From the NCBI RefSeq assembly GCF_023898315.1, contig NC_064619.1, positions 507,256,594 through 507,320,593 on the forward strand: a stretch of DNA of 64,000 nt, read 5' to 3'. Origin of the DNA: Schistocerca nitens. Taxonomy: Eukaryota > Arthropoda > Insecta > Orthoptera > Acrididae. Shown here one piece after another: positions 22,370 to 34,381 of the stretch. Position numbers and translations under genes: made by a program. Every line of letters starts with the position of its first letter. Position 1 is the first letter of the stretch. A model generated the notes under the pieces. It ran no database searches. It was not told where the DNA came from and worked only from the letters and a program-made list of their open reading frames with translations.

Positions 22370-24580
22370 GTCGTGTCTTGTACTGCACTACAGCAACCTT
22401 CAGTGTTGCTGACAACACAGTAGGAACATTAGATCGCGCTTGCTGCATAAGTGGTAAACTTCAGTGTGTCACACAGCATTTCAACAACCTTCAGTATCGT
22501 TGACAGCGCAATGAGAAAATTAGATAACGCTTTCAGCGTGACGTAATTTTCAGATCAAGCGTACATTCTCCAAATGATGAAATTCCCGTGGCGTTGTCAA
22601 TATTGTTAAGAATGCAGGGGGAAGTTAAATCACCGTTTGCAGCATATGCCTTACGATGAAGATGGTCATCAACTGACCGAAGCTGATTGCAGTACCGTGT
22701 AATGCTCATGTGATCTAGTTGTAAAAAAATTGTAAAAAATAAAAGAATTAATTGATAACTTAGTCTCCAGAAGTGATGTAATTTTCTTAATAGTGCAATG
22801 ACAGGTAAAACGGAGATTAATTAAATGGAGCTACTGGAATCGCTGCTTTGACAAATTGTACGTCTCTGTTGTAGAACTCATATTGTTGTAGCTTATTCCT
22901 GTCAGTAAATCGTCTGGCAGCGTTTCCAACGGTCTGCTATTCGTCTTCTGTAGTGTTCCACTGCATTATTTGAAATCTCAAGAAAATCTCCGTCATCCTG
23001 TACTGCTATTTCCCTGACAGAATTCCCAGACTGCTTCGAACTGTTTCTTTATACATTTCTACCATATAGATAGCAGTCTCTGTGAATTATAGAATCTGTT
23101 TTGGTTGATGGTATTAGCAATTGCTGATCTGCTTACACCTTCAGAACTGAGGCTAGCAACACATAACGGAAGTTTAGAAGTTCCGTTTCAGTGTTGCGGT
23201 TTCACGGTTGGTTTGCGTTTTATGCTACAGACGTAGACATATTAAGGTTTAAATGGCGGTATTATGAAGTCATACAATGGAATGATAGCTAAGGAAGGAT
23301 AGTTACTAAAATCTTGTCGACTTAGAGATGATTTTAGACGGAGCACTAGTTCGTGTTGCTAGGAGTAGGACGAGGGAAATAGTGAGTCATGGTCTTATCG
23401 AAGAACTGATTCCGGCATTGAGCATACAAAGAAAATTGTAAACAAGGATCGTGGGTGAACTCTTTCCTATCTAATATAGGTGAATGTCTTAATCCAAGTT
23501 TTTATTGCTCGTAATGACCCCTATAACATGATTGCCAACCTAAGTAATATAGCAATAGTTCAGCAACACCACGTTCGTAGCTGTCCCAAGTCCTCAAGAC
23601 AGACAAAGACAAGTAGTACTGCCACCAGCAGTTCGCCTTACTATACCTCCAGACATACTATGGAATCTCCGCCTGGACGAAGGCTTTGGAGCCGTCATGA
23701 CATTTGCGACAGTACTTTCCGCAGTAATAGGCGTTCCGCAACATTATGACGATGTACATTCTTGCCTACTGCTAACATATGATCCAATTTTCGTAGTACA
23801 CCACGAAGAGCTACAGTTATACCCGAGTTAAGTAAACGTGACAAATAAGATGGCATGATATATCAAAATTTGCACATCTAAGTAACCATTAGATTCGAAT
23901 TAACGAATTTGCGTTGTTTTCTATGTACGCAGGAATATATCTGTAAAGCTAACGACCAACAAGAACTGTAAAAACATTCACGTCCACTAGAAAAATTTTA
24001 AAAGTGCCTCGGCAGGACTTACGGGCTAATTGTTTCAGAGCATGGAGTTCATGAAATATGAAAGTTCCACCTCATTGGACGATAGAATCAATAATGCAAA
24101 TAAACGTATTACTGAAAAATTGGGTGTGAATACCTGCAAAAAAAAAAAACTGATCAGAAAACTCTCTGATAATACCAATTTACCAGCCAGTGTTCCAATG
24201 AGACGCTGCATAATTCAGCTACACGTGATCAGTTACACGCAGCAGCTGCAATACGAATTAATGCCTTGTAAACAATTGAAGCCTGCCTGTCCGCACCTTT
24301 CTAAACACCCATTCTACTCTTCTGGTTGCATATTCCAGTACGAATCCCGAACCTAATACTCGAGTGGAAATTAAAAAGCGACAGCAGCATGCAGGTTTAA
24401 CATACGCTGCCGAAAAACAAATTAGTACACCCTTTTAGAGGTTTTCAACTCACCCAAGAGTTATAGTTGCAACAGTGCATATGAAATACATGAAAAGATT
24501 ACATCTACAAAGCAACAGCACAAGCGATTATGAGGAACCAGTTATCGATCTATGCTGAAACACCAATCTTAGTACGTGAC
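22370..24580. other. Unassigned intergenic DNA
   Basis: No recognised gene or element. Short frames such as 23480-23749 and 24030-24356 have no family resemblance. Confidence 0.35.
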
Positions 24581-24581
24581 G

Positions 24582-25360
24582 CTAGGCACTAACTCTAGCA
24601 TCCAGTCGATCGTACGGAATGCGAATACTGTCCTTTGAAACGTTATGCCACGCCTGCTCGACTTGTTCACGTAGTTCTGTAAGAGTTGTTGACTGACATG
24701 TCGCACGAGTCACTTCTCGTCCCATCACATAACCCACGCTCTCAATTGGAGACAAGTTCGAAGATCGTGCTGGCGATGGAAGCTTCTGCACGTCTTTACG
24801 CAGCACGATGAGTGTCACGGGCAGTGTGTGGACAACCATTCTCCTGAATGAGATTTTCACTCTGCAGCGGAGTGTAGCTGATATGAAACTTCCTGGCAGA
24901 TTAAAACTGTGTGCACAGACCGAGACTCGAACTCGGGACCTTTGTCTTTCGCGGGCAAGTGCTCTACCATCTGAGCTCACGCCCGGTCCTCACAGCTTTA
25001 CGTCTGCCAGTATCTCGTCTCCTACCTTCCAAACATTACAGAAGCTCTTCTGCGAACCTTGCAGAACTAGCATTCCTGAAAGAAAGGATACTGCGGAGAC
25101 ATGGCTGAGCCACAGCCTGGGGGATGTTTCCAGAATGAGATTTTCAGTCTGCAGCGGAGTGTGCGCTGATATGAAACTTCCTGGCAGATTAAAACTGTAA
25201 GTAAAGCTGTAAGGAGCGGGCGTGAGTCGTGCTTCGGTAGCTCAGATGGTAGAGCACTTGCCCGCGAAAGGCAAAGGTCCCGAGTTCGAGTCTCGGTCGG
25301 GCACACAGGAAGTTTCAACCATTCTCCTGTTGGAATAACACATCACATTCTTGTTCCAAA
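24582..25360 (-). pseudogene. Tc1-like transposase C-terminal remnant, interrupted
   Basis: On the minus strand the distal part reads LSPIESVGYVMGREV and QVEQAWHNVSKDSIR, the C-terminal third of a Tc1-like transposase around the final catalytic E. The upstream part resumes beyond the insertion at 25330 with a VLFQQEN-like block (canonically FQQDN). The foldback element at 24847-25315 interrupts it between those motifs. SPDL is altered to SSNL. No terminal repeats were identified, so the copy is old and truncated. Confidence 0.75.
24847..25315. mobile_element. tRNA-derived foldback element (type A), long form
   Basis: A perfect 14-bp target duplication, CAACCATTCTCCTG, lies at 24833-24846 and 25316-25329. 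Inside, a minus-oriented tRNA-like segment (24915-24985) and a plus-oriented one (25230-25304) face each other as an inverted repeat. The block GAATGAGATTTTCA-TCTGCAGCGG occurs at the left end and again at about 25133 as a direct repeat. Both halves keep B-box-like GAGTTCGAGTC. Total 469 bp, with no coding potential. Confidence 0.85.
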
Positions 25361-25399
25361 GAAGGCAAAAGAACTACTCTTATCCTCTACGTTTCACTT

Positions 25400-25960
25400 G
25401 CAGATGACGCTACACCTCAGACAAATACTTTCAAAAACTGTTTTCTAACACTTAAAGTTAAAATTTACGCTAAATATTTTCTCACTTTCGGTAACGATTT
25501 CCTTGTTGTTACCAGTCTTCACTTTTGTAGCCTTTACTTTGACCATTGTTAATTATCTTCCTCCCCAAATAGGGAAACTCATCTACTTTTAGTTTTTCAT
25601 TTTCTATTGTAACACGTTGCCATTTTGTTCGAATAGACTCTATTACCCATGTTTTGCTATTGATCTTACAAACGCAAACAACTTCTTAAAGCCGTTCAAC
25701 TTACCTTCCAAGTCCTCTGCCGCCTCTCACAGACTTAGAACGTCATCGCCAAATCTTACTGCTTTCCTCTGAATATTATTTCCTTTGACGAATATAGCCC
25801 TCGTTTGACTTACTTCTCTCCCAGTGCACACACTGAATAACGTGGGTGATAATCTTCAAGCCCGTTTCGATTACAGTCGTCGCTTCACCCCTTTTTACTC
25901 ATAACCGCAGTCTCCTTTCTGTAAAAGCTTGTGCGGCCTGAATATTACCCTTGATAACTT
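25400..25960 (-). mobile_element. LINE fragment, same family as 4.1 kb, strongly decayed
   Basis: In the antisense direction it follows the 58.7-60.9 kb copy: ACAAATACTTTCA, then CTTCC-CCCCAAATAG, CCTTCCAAGTCCT and TCATCGCCAAATCT. The protein is unreadable because of many stops and indels. Boundaries are approximate. Confidence 0.65.
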
Positions 25961-25964
25961 TAGA

Positions 25965-26540
25965 GTTTCAAAGATATTAAAATACATCTTATTTCCGTTT
26001 GCGAAGGTCAAACGAAAACGTGTCCTTTACATCGGTTACCGTGGTCGTATTAATATTAGTAAACGTTTTCAAAATATTGTACATTAATATTAAGATTATT
26101 AAGTTGCTAGTGTGCGGTAAACGTTGATTCTGTGTTGAGACACACACAACGTGCTCGAAAATTTCCGTTACATACTTCTAGGGCTTCTAAAGGGAGTCAG
26201 AACATAAAATTCTGAAAAGAATCCCATATCCGGAAACGTACCATTTCTGTGCTGCAGCCGTTTGAAAATGTTTCCTAGGTAGGTATGTAACAGGGTAGTC
26301 ATGATGGGAGGGTGGTTATGTCGGATCGGCTGATTTCATTCGACGTATATTCCAACTCTCTGACCTTGTTCGAGCCTCACTCACGTGTCTGTGAGCGTTA
26401 GAGCAACATGATTGAGTATAAGTTTGTGGAATACTCCGACATGATCTTTCTGAATGGCGAAGCTGACTGTAATAGAAGAGCTGGTCGTCGTCTTTAGCAA
26501 GATAGTTCTCTACAACGTCCGACTCCACTGCGTACGCTTT
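25965..26540. other. Unassigned spacer
   Basis: No gene or repeat recognised. Confidence 0.3.
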
Positions 26541-26556
26541 TCGCCACAATTACCCA

Positions 26557-26880
26557 ATGGCTTCAAGAGAGGGTACCTTCACCGTCAGCAGGCGGGACAG
26601 TCGTGTTCCAAGGAGACGCTACACACACGAAATGGAAGACGCAATACTGTATCATGTTGAAGAGAATCCGTCAACGAATACACGAGCAATTTCTTTGGCT
26701 ATTAATGACTGGAACTGTAGAACAAGTGGCGTACTGGGTTACGTCTAATCAGTTACTTGTAAAAATGATCGCGATGCCAACAGGTTTTCAAATGGTTGTA
26801 ACACGGATGTGGTACGTTTCCAGACGTGGATTCCAGTTCAAAATATTATCAACTCACTCCCCTTGTATAAAGACTTAGTG
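26557..26880 (+). pseudogene. Tc1/mariner-superfamily transposase N-terminal remnant
   Basis: The frame reading RVPRRRYTHEMEDAILYHVE and ENPSTNTRAISLAIND resembles the first helix-turn-helix of an insect Tc1/mariner-type transposase. It stops just after this motif, and the DDE domain is missing. The following ~150 bp look like the other end of a deletion derivative (GTTTCCAGACGTGGATTCCA). Family placement is tentative. Confidence 0.5.
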
Positions 26881-27062
26881 CATATTACGTGTTCAGTTAA
26901 TAATGTTGTCTGACAGAATGAGGAGAACACACGTAGCTCGTAGCGTAGTCTTTTATGTATCAGACTTCAACGCGCAACATGCATTACTTAACACACCATG
27001 ATGAGCCGCTCGTTGCTTAAGTCAGAGGTACGAAGTGGGGGTGTTGAAACATTAAAATACCT

Positions 27063-27256
27063 CCAAAATGAGCTTGACTCTGCAGCGGAGTATACGCTGA
27101 TATTAAACTTCCTGACATTAAAACACTGTGCTGGACCGAGGCCCGAACCTGGGCCTGGTGGGTCATGAGCCGTCATTGGATAGCTAGTCAGTGGAGCACA
27201 TGCCTGCGGAAGGCAAACGTCCCAGGTTCGAGTTACGGTCGGCACACAATCTGCCA
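27063..27256. mobile_element. tRNA-derived foldback element (type A), decayed
   Basis: Left block CTCTGCAGCGGAGTATACGC as in the long form, then a minus tRNA-like segment and a plus tRNA-like segment (GGTTCGAGTTACGGTCGG). Both tRNA-like halves carry substitutions and small deletions. No target duplication found. Confidence 0.7.
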
Positions 27257-27259
27257 CAA

Positions 27260-28009
27260 AGGTTTGTGGAAACACTTACCGTAGTTAGAATGATAGAAAG
27301 CCTTACTGACCGTTTCAAAGTCCTGTGTTACATTCCTTCAATGAAAAAAAAACAATGCTTGTAATAGCCATGTACCGGCGAAAGATGATGGATGACCATT
27401 ACACCAGACTATAGTTACTTATATGTACTTTCACGCGACGCGGAATTGCGATAATCTCAACTGAAGTCCTGTAACATGAAATCAGTATTTAATATGCAAT
27501 CGTTTTGGTAATCATCATCATCGCCGTAAGACTGTTAAACTCTTATTTGCGTCTATGAGTTAACAGCACACCTTGTACAAAATTGATTCCCGAAAATTAG
27601 TATCTGTTTATAACTTGGAGGAACTGCGAGTCGATCCAAATCAGTGTTTTTTTAACACTAATTGCGAAGTATTACGTGACAGGCGTAAGTAGCCGTTTGC
27701 TCTTCTAGATGATTTGTTGTTTCCTTGGAAATGTCCCAATACATAGCTTCGACGGAATTATTAGCACACAATACTGCCGCTGATTCATCCTTATAGTGGG
27801 GTTTGGTTGTGTAACCTATGATAGCAACTTTCTACCATTCGGAAATCAGCACTATGGTGAGAAACGTAAGTAGAGTTTTTTCTTGATATGCGGAAACCTT
27901 TACCTATGTTACTTGATAGTCATCCCTGTACCATCTTCAGTGAACAGTAAACACCGAAATACTTATCACTGTTTTATAAGAAATTACTTGAAAAAGCTCT
28001 ATTTACTTA
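27260..28009. other. Unassigned spacer
   Basis: No gene or repeat recognised. Confidence 0.3.
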
Positions 28010-29430
28010 ACATAAATTCAATAAGTTACTGGTAAAGAAAACTGAGGATGTGTTAGATAACGAACAGTTTGGCTTTAGGAAAGTTAAAGACAGCAGAGAG
28101 GCAGTTATGACGTTGTGCTTGTTAATGGAAGCAAGACAGAAGCACAATCAAGATACATTCACAGGATTTGTCAACACTGAATAGGCGTCCGACGTTGTCA
28201 AATGGCGCAAGATGTTCGGAATTGTGAGAGAATTACGGGTAACGTGTAGGGAAAGACAGGTAAATACACAGTGCGTGTAAGAACCAAGAGGGGAATAGAC
28301 TGGAAGGCCAAAAGCAAAGTCCTCGGATTAAAAATGGTGTTAGACTGGGAGGCAGTCTTTCGCCCCTCCTGTTTAATATGTACATCGAAGAAGCAATGAC
28401 AGAAATAAAAGAAAGGTTCACGAGTGGAATTAAAATTCAAGGTTAAAGGATATCAGTGATAAGATTCAAATGGTTCAAATGGTTCTCAGCACTATGGGAC
28501 TGAACTTCTAAGGTCATCAGTCCCCTAGAACTTAGAACTACTTAAACCTGACTAACCTAAGGACTTCACACACATCCGTGCCCGAGGCAGGATTCGAACC
28601 TGCGACCGTAGCGGTCGCGCGGTTCCAAACTGAAGTGCCTAGAACTGCTCGGCCACCAGCGGCCGGCAGTGATAAGAAAATTTATATTCTCAGTGAAGGT
28701 GAAGAGGAATTACAAGACGTATTGAATGGAATGGTCTAATGAATTCAGAATATGGATTGGGAGTAAATCGAAGAAGATGAAAGTAATGAGAACAGCGAAA
28801 AGCTTAACATCAGAATTGGGAACCATGAAATAGACAGAGGAATTCTGCTACCTAAGAAGCGAAACAAGCCAAGATGGACATAGCAAGGAGGAGATGAAAA
28901 GCTAAATAGCATTCCAGTGTAGCACAGCATTGTATGACAGTGAAACATGGACTTTGGTAAAACCGGAATAGAAGACAATGGAAGCATTTGATATGCACTG
29001 CTACAGAAGAATGTTGAAAATTAGATGGACTGACAAGGTAAAGAATGAGAAGGTTCTCAGAACAATCAGGGAGGAAAGGAATATATGGAAATGAAAATAA
29101 CGGCAAGAAGAAGGGAGAAGATGATAGAGCATCTGTTAATACATCACAGAATAACTTCCGTGGACTAGAGGGAATTGTAGAGGATAAAAACTGTACAGGA
29201 AAATAGAGATTGGGGTACATACAGCAAATAAATGAGGAAGTAAATTAGAATCGACAAGGTATGGAATGTATAGAAATCGCCGATAAGAAGAAGGGACGTA
29301 ATGATAGGACATCTGTTGAGACATCAGGAAATCCATGATATCAGAGGGAACTGCAGGGGGTTGATACTGTAGAGGGGGACAGAGATTGGAATTCATCCAG
29401 CAGATAATTGAGGACATAGCTTGCAATTGC
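28010..29430 (+). mobile_element. LINE fragment, same family as 4.1 kb, with SINE insertion
   Basis: 5'-truncated sense copy. It shares GAGGATGTGTTAGAT, CAGTTTGGCTTTAGGAAAG and CCTCCTGTTTAATATG-type blocks with 6045-6400. The C-terminal region (GTGAAACATGGACTTTGG, GAATGTTGAAAATTAGATGG) is at about 28940-29030. The SINE at 28465 interrupts it where the FADD box would lie, and that box is now missing. The 3' part from 29101 is repeated once with a 180-bp period (29281 onward). The protein is unreadable through frameshifts. Confidence 0.8.
28465..28666 (-). mobile_element. tRNA-derived SINE (family 1), full length
   Basis: Reverse copy with two or more CAAATGGTT tail units at the low end and an intact tRNA-like head at the high end. 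The perfect 11-bp target duplication CAGTGATAAGA lies at 28454-28464 and 28667-28677. It inserted into the LINE fragment. Confidence 0.94.
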
Positions 29431-31095
29431 TATTCTGAGAGGAAAAAGTCTCACAGGAAAGGAATTCGTAATGGGGCCGTATCAAACCAGCTATAACACT
29501 AAATAAAAAAATTATAGGTTGCTTTTATTATTCTTCATGTGACAGAGAAATTCTTCCATGTATGGAGGCCGGCGGCCATTCGTATTTCGCACACAATGAA
29601 TTTTGGAAAATTTGGACACAGATAAATTTAATGACTCATTTCGATACATGATTATCAGACATAGCTGTGATTACGAACGAAGAAATACGGTATACAAGAC
29701 GCCTCATGGAATTTATGCAACTCACGACCATTTGGTGTGCATACTGAAAATAAGGGTCACATGTAAGTGGAGTCAGGTGTCAAACAAACCCAAAGCAAGA
29801 AACGAAGCGGTGAGGAAAACAATTACCATGAAACTTTAGCAAACCTTACTGCCTGTCAAAGCACGTGACCAATGAGAAGCACTTGTGGACTGTGTAGGGG
29901 CCTACTATATAGGCCTTGGAGGAAACCAGCAAAGCATAATATTTAAAAATAATGTAGAGATTGAAACATAAACATAACAAAGTATACATTAGTCATGCAG
30001 ATACCGCTGATACCACTGCCGGTACTACTGTTATTGAACTATCACCTGGGACGACGAGGGCACCGTAGCACTCCCATGTTGTCTGGGAAATATCACTTAA
30101 CAAAGCGACTTTTTCCACAGCGCCAGATAGCATCTTCGTCACCGCTCTGTTTGGTTTCTCCATGAAGGGATAAATAAATACTACCCAGCTGGTAGCGCTG
30201 TAATATTTCCGCGCCCCACCACCACAAGAGGCCGTGCGGACAGTTTTACGATTCCGTTGTAGCGCTTCGTGTGACAAGCGCTTGGCGGGGAGGTGCGAAT
30301 GAGCGTGGGGTGGGCCCTCATAAAGCCAGCGACGACGCGCTACCGGTGAACGCGGGAACATGTTCACACACGTGGCAAAACACACCGCGATGACCTCATG
30401 GCAGTGCTGTCGTCGTCCGTGAGGTTTCCCTCATTTCAAGTGGCACCAGAAGACCTCATGGTGTGTTTTGTCGCCGATGGTGAGGGCAGCCTGGACCAAG
30501 GCGGGAGATGTTATTTCTCGTTTCTACTTTTATATCTGCAGTTCCAAGCAATAAATTCTACAGGCTATCGGATCAGTTAGGGATAAATACGCTACTGTCT
30601 AGCGTCCCAACGACGCCAAGAACCGTAGCCAGAGGGTAGAGGAGATGGACCTAATGGCGGTCATTTAAGCTGGAGTCAAAATTAGATTATTAAAGACTTG
30701 GGTGCTTATTTATTAAATGGCGTTTTTATTTTCACTGAAATGTACAAATTTAGGAACAATGTTGTTTTGCACTGTTATGTATGAGCTCTCGTGTATGAAA
30801 TGATTCAAATGAAAATAATGCTTGGACCGCCAATACCCAAAGGTAGAGTAATAACGGCCATAGAAATATTTATGGAGTTAAGTTTAAGGAATAAATGTTA
30901 TTTGGTCACAAACATGGAAAAACACAATTATAACATTATAATGATGGAAACCAACTCTCAAATGAAGTCTAATACATGTAGAACTTTATTTGAACTCCAT
31001 ATTATGGGATGTAAGAAATATGAAAGTCAGAAAAATGATAAAAATAATAGGTATGTCAAATGTGAGTAAGTGAATGTTTCCTCATAGTTTGCAGT
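29431..31095. other. Unassigned intergenic DNA with a GC-richer block
   Basis: A relatively GC-rich, C-run-containing block lies at about 30205-30390, and a minus frame runs through it (29993-30385) without recognisable motifs. Could be regulatory or an exon of an unseen gene; nothing in the sequence decides this. Confidence 0.3.
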
Positions 31096-31100
31096 TGTGT

Positions 31101-32079
31101 TTACACAAAAATCAGACTAATAGTAGTCTGGTTCATCCCACCTGAACAATCTGAATGTGTCAATAGCCCACAGAATGTACACCTGTACCAAATTTCGTCG
31201 TCCTTTCCACAGTTTTCACAAACTAAACTCTTTTCCCCTCCAATTTCAATGTCGTCGTCCGAATTACCATCTCACACGTTTCGATGTCACTCTACGATGT
31301 AGTACCATCAAGTGCAATTTTCTTCTGAAGGCCTAATTTCCTCTTCTGCAAAGCGTTCTATTTCTCTTTATTTACATTTCCAATCTTCTTTGATCTTTTT
31401 TCTTCCAGACTCATGGACTCAGTATTTGTGAGTGCTGCCATTTTTGTCTTTGGATATTTTTCGGGGCGTTTCTCAGCCTTGGAATTGGTGATATTCCTGC
31501 AAACGACTTTTCTTTTTTTTCTGGGAGATATTGCATCCTGATTTTTGAGTATTTGAGTTACAAGATCTTTCAGCAAATATGTCATAGGCTGTGGACACAT
31601 CTTCCTTATCGAAGCATCGATACGGCTCACGTGGATTGATTCCAGCTTCCTTACAGAAGCTGTGGGTTGACTCTACAGAAAACTGTCTACATAATCTCCC
31701 CAGTCATATGCTCAACCGGTTGTAATTGTCAACTATTTTATTCATCCCTTAAAATTCAAATGCTGCTCTCCTAAGATCCAGAGGAACGATGCCATAAAAA
31801 CATGTTTGCTAACTTCTTGACACGTTCTGCAATTTCTTTCTCCTGCTGAACAGTGAACAACGATTTGCGACACATTCTAGGAGCCTTCTCCATTCCTTTC
31901 TTTATTTTCTCCTGGAGAGTGTTGAAAGGAATTCTTTTTCTTTTACCACTGACCTTAAAGATTTTTCTTATCTTTGCAAGCTGTAACAGCATCTTGCAGC
32001 GGCTCATGTTTCCATGTGACCTTGTTCGAAAATCTTTTACGACTCGTCGCCATCTAAATGAGAGTAAAACCAAAACCAT
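31101..32079 (-). pseudogene. pogo-like transposase remnant (HTH plus C-terminal zinc finger, catalytic core deleted)
   Basis: On the minus strand the 32079-31771 frame reads IPFNTLQEKIKKGMEKAPR and SLFTVQQEKEIAERVKKLA, resembling the psq/CENP-B-type DNA-binding start of pogo-like transposases. 31630-31358 is lysine-rich (SPRKKRKV, EKRPEKYPKTK), like their C-terminal linker. A third frame ending at TAA 31101-31103 reads CENCGKDDEIWYRCTFCG then LLTHSDCSG, a C-x2-C-x9-C-x2-C-x4-H-x2-C pattern like the PHD-type finger closing some of these proteins. The DDE region is absent and the blocks are out of frame, so it is non-functional. Family assignment is by motif only. Confidence 0.6.
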
Positions 32080-32660
32080 TGTTAATTTGGGGAAACACCG
32101 GTACTGGAGACAATGTTTGTCATATTCACGTCATAGCCCCCACTTTCAAGACATAACACATCTTGCAAATTGCTTGAAATATTACAATTCAGATTGCACA
32201 TGAAACACATTGGTGTACTATATGCAGCCAAGTTATAAATCACAGATAATCTACCAAACAAAAACAATAGTCAGAGACTGCTTTTTGAAGGCCCCCCCCC
32301 CCTTGAGAAAAACATAGTTTTAACTCTCATACCTACCTCGGTTAAATGTCACCGTTATAACTGTACGATTAAATGAAAGATTTCTTTGCTTCTAAGCAGC
32401 ACCGCCAGGCAGTGTCTGGGAGTGTTGTTTTAGTTCCTACTGTTGTTTCGTAGATGGCAACACTAACTAAGATATAGTGGTGTCGTATATACAGAGAACT
32501 GTCGTGATTTTAAGCGCTCTTTGTGGTATTAGAAGGCAATGCGTTTTGGCCAAAGTGTAGCACCAATAATTTGGTTAAGATACCTTTGGTTACAAGAGAC
32601 TGTTGACATTTCATCGATTCGAAATGGGCTAAAATGCGAATCTCTTAGGCGATTGCATGG

Positions 32661-32849
32661 TCATACTGCAATAGCGACTTCATAGGCTACCGCCAGTTTC
32701 GATATCGTCGTCAGAATTATCATCGCACAGGTTTCGATGTTGCTCTCCGATGTAGTATCATCAAGTGTAGCAGCTAGATTCTTCCTTGGACCTACAGTTT
32801 TCTTATGCACTGGTATCTTTGTTGACGCTACTCGGTTATTACCTGACAA
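32661..32849 (-). pseudogene. Second pogo-like C-terminal fragment
   Basis: About 100 bp (32695-32793) matches 31237-31332 in the same orientation (ATCGTCGTC-GAATTA, ACGATGTAGTA-like blocks), so it is a decayed copy of the acidic linker just before the zinc finger. The minus frame reads KKTVGPRKNLAATLDDTTSE. Either a local duplication or a second insertion. Confidence 0.5.
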
Positions 32850-32859
32850 TGGCCTAATG

Positions 32860-34160
32860 CCGATATGCGGTTAATAATAAATCAATATCAGAGGACCGAA
32901 TCACATCCTTGCTCCTCGCGTTATTACAGTAGATGAACATACTATTACAGAGTTACTGGTGATTTATTTGCCTCTGTTATCGCCAGTAACCATCTAATGC
33001 TATGAGAATGAACCAAAGACACAGCTGTTTGTCTGAAAATGTATCGGAATAAGACACTAACGTACAGTTTTCTGTTTCAGGTATGTTCCGATGCTAAACT
33101 GCTGTTCCGAGTGTTACTGGGCTATACGGTAAATACAAAATTTTTCTTTATCTCTGTTCCTTCACTTTCTTCGTGGAAAACATTTCCTGAGAACTGCCTT
33201 TCTCTTAACTGGAAATATGCACTGACAATGAATTGCGAATGATGTTTCATTACAGTAGACTATGAGTGTATTCTTTGTTTCCTCTTCGGTTATCTGGAAT
33301 CCGCGTACAAGTAAATATCTACAAACCTGTCATTGCATGAATAATGAAAAACAGGTGTAATACCATGTCTCCAGAATCTGAAACCAGTACAAGAGAATAC
33401 AATGTGAGAAAATGACAGAACTTACATCATCAAAGTACTGTTAGAGTATTTTGTTACAATGCAACACTTTCTACTTAATGTACGTATTTAGTGTCGGTTA
33501 CGTATGACAACGCTAAACATAAATGTTGCAAGACTGACACTGTGGGCTATCGCCATAAATTTCCTTTGTATGTTGTGAGAACAAAGTGATATGCGTATCG
33601 TTTTCATTAGCTACTAATATCTTCATACCAAGCTGAATTCTTAAAGGGAGATAAATGTATATACAGTCCTGCAAGATAAGGCCGTAACGCGTGGTATAGT
33701 GTTAACTTCATTCACAAGTGCTAGTATACAATATTTTGCATTTTGTTGAATCTCTTTTTCACCAAATAAACGTGTCACTGTGCATCCGGTGTAACTGATT
33801 TCCTGATGATAATGCATAACATCTCGTTTAAACAAAATCCTTACAAGTTGTAACTGCTACATGTAGATCCCAAGCCTTCACAGTACAATCATACAGAATT
33901 AACTAATATTTCGTTTTTCAGATGATTCTTAAACACGACTGCTAAAAGGAGCAGATAATAGTGACTATTGGCGCAAGACGCAGTTCACAAACAGAAAGTT
34001 TACAGTAACAGAATGTCTAGAGAATAAGAATAAAATGCCAACACAGATCGAAAACGCAAACAGATCGTATGAATCGTAACTCGCTCTGTTCGTCTACGAG
34101 ACCAAGAAAGCAGGAGATATCGGCGCTCAAGTGGATACCCTGCCCCTGACTTCCAGAAGA
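32860..34160. other. Unassigned AT-rich spacer
   Basis: No gene or repeat recognised. Confidence 0.3.
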
Positions 34161-34171
34161 CATTCGATACA

Positions 34172-34371
34172 AATTGAAAATTTGTGTTAAGTTCCTATGG
34201 GACGAAACTATTGAGGTCATCGGTCCCTAGGTTTACGCACTGCTTAATCTAACTTAAACTAACTTACCCTGAGGAAAAACACACACACCCATGTCCGAAG
34301 GAAGACTCGAAACTCCGACTGGGAGAGCCACACGAACCGTGACAAGACACCCTAGACCGCGCTGGGTAGCG
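34172..34371 (-). mobile_element. tRNA-derived SINE (family 2), diverged
   Basis: Reverse copy of the family seen intact at 56677: CTATTGAGGTCATCGGTCCC, ACACACACACCCATG, GAAGACTCGAAACTCCGACT in order. The 10-bp target duplication ATTCGATACA lies at 34162-34171 and 34372-34381. Confidence 0.82.
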
Positions 34372-34381
34372 ATTCGATACA

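Noticed and set aside
25230-25304. Genuine tRNA gene
   Set aside because: It is inside a foldback element with its own target duplication and is mirrored by an inverted copy; the same applies to 57785-57855.
29993-30385. 130-codon minus-strand frame
   Set aside because: No domain or repeat in the product, and no supporting context; kept only as part of an unassigned stretch.
30791-31069. 92-codon plus-strand frame rich in Met, Asn and Lys
   Set aside because: AT-rich composition alone can give this; no motif.
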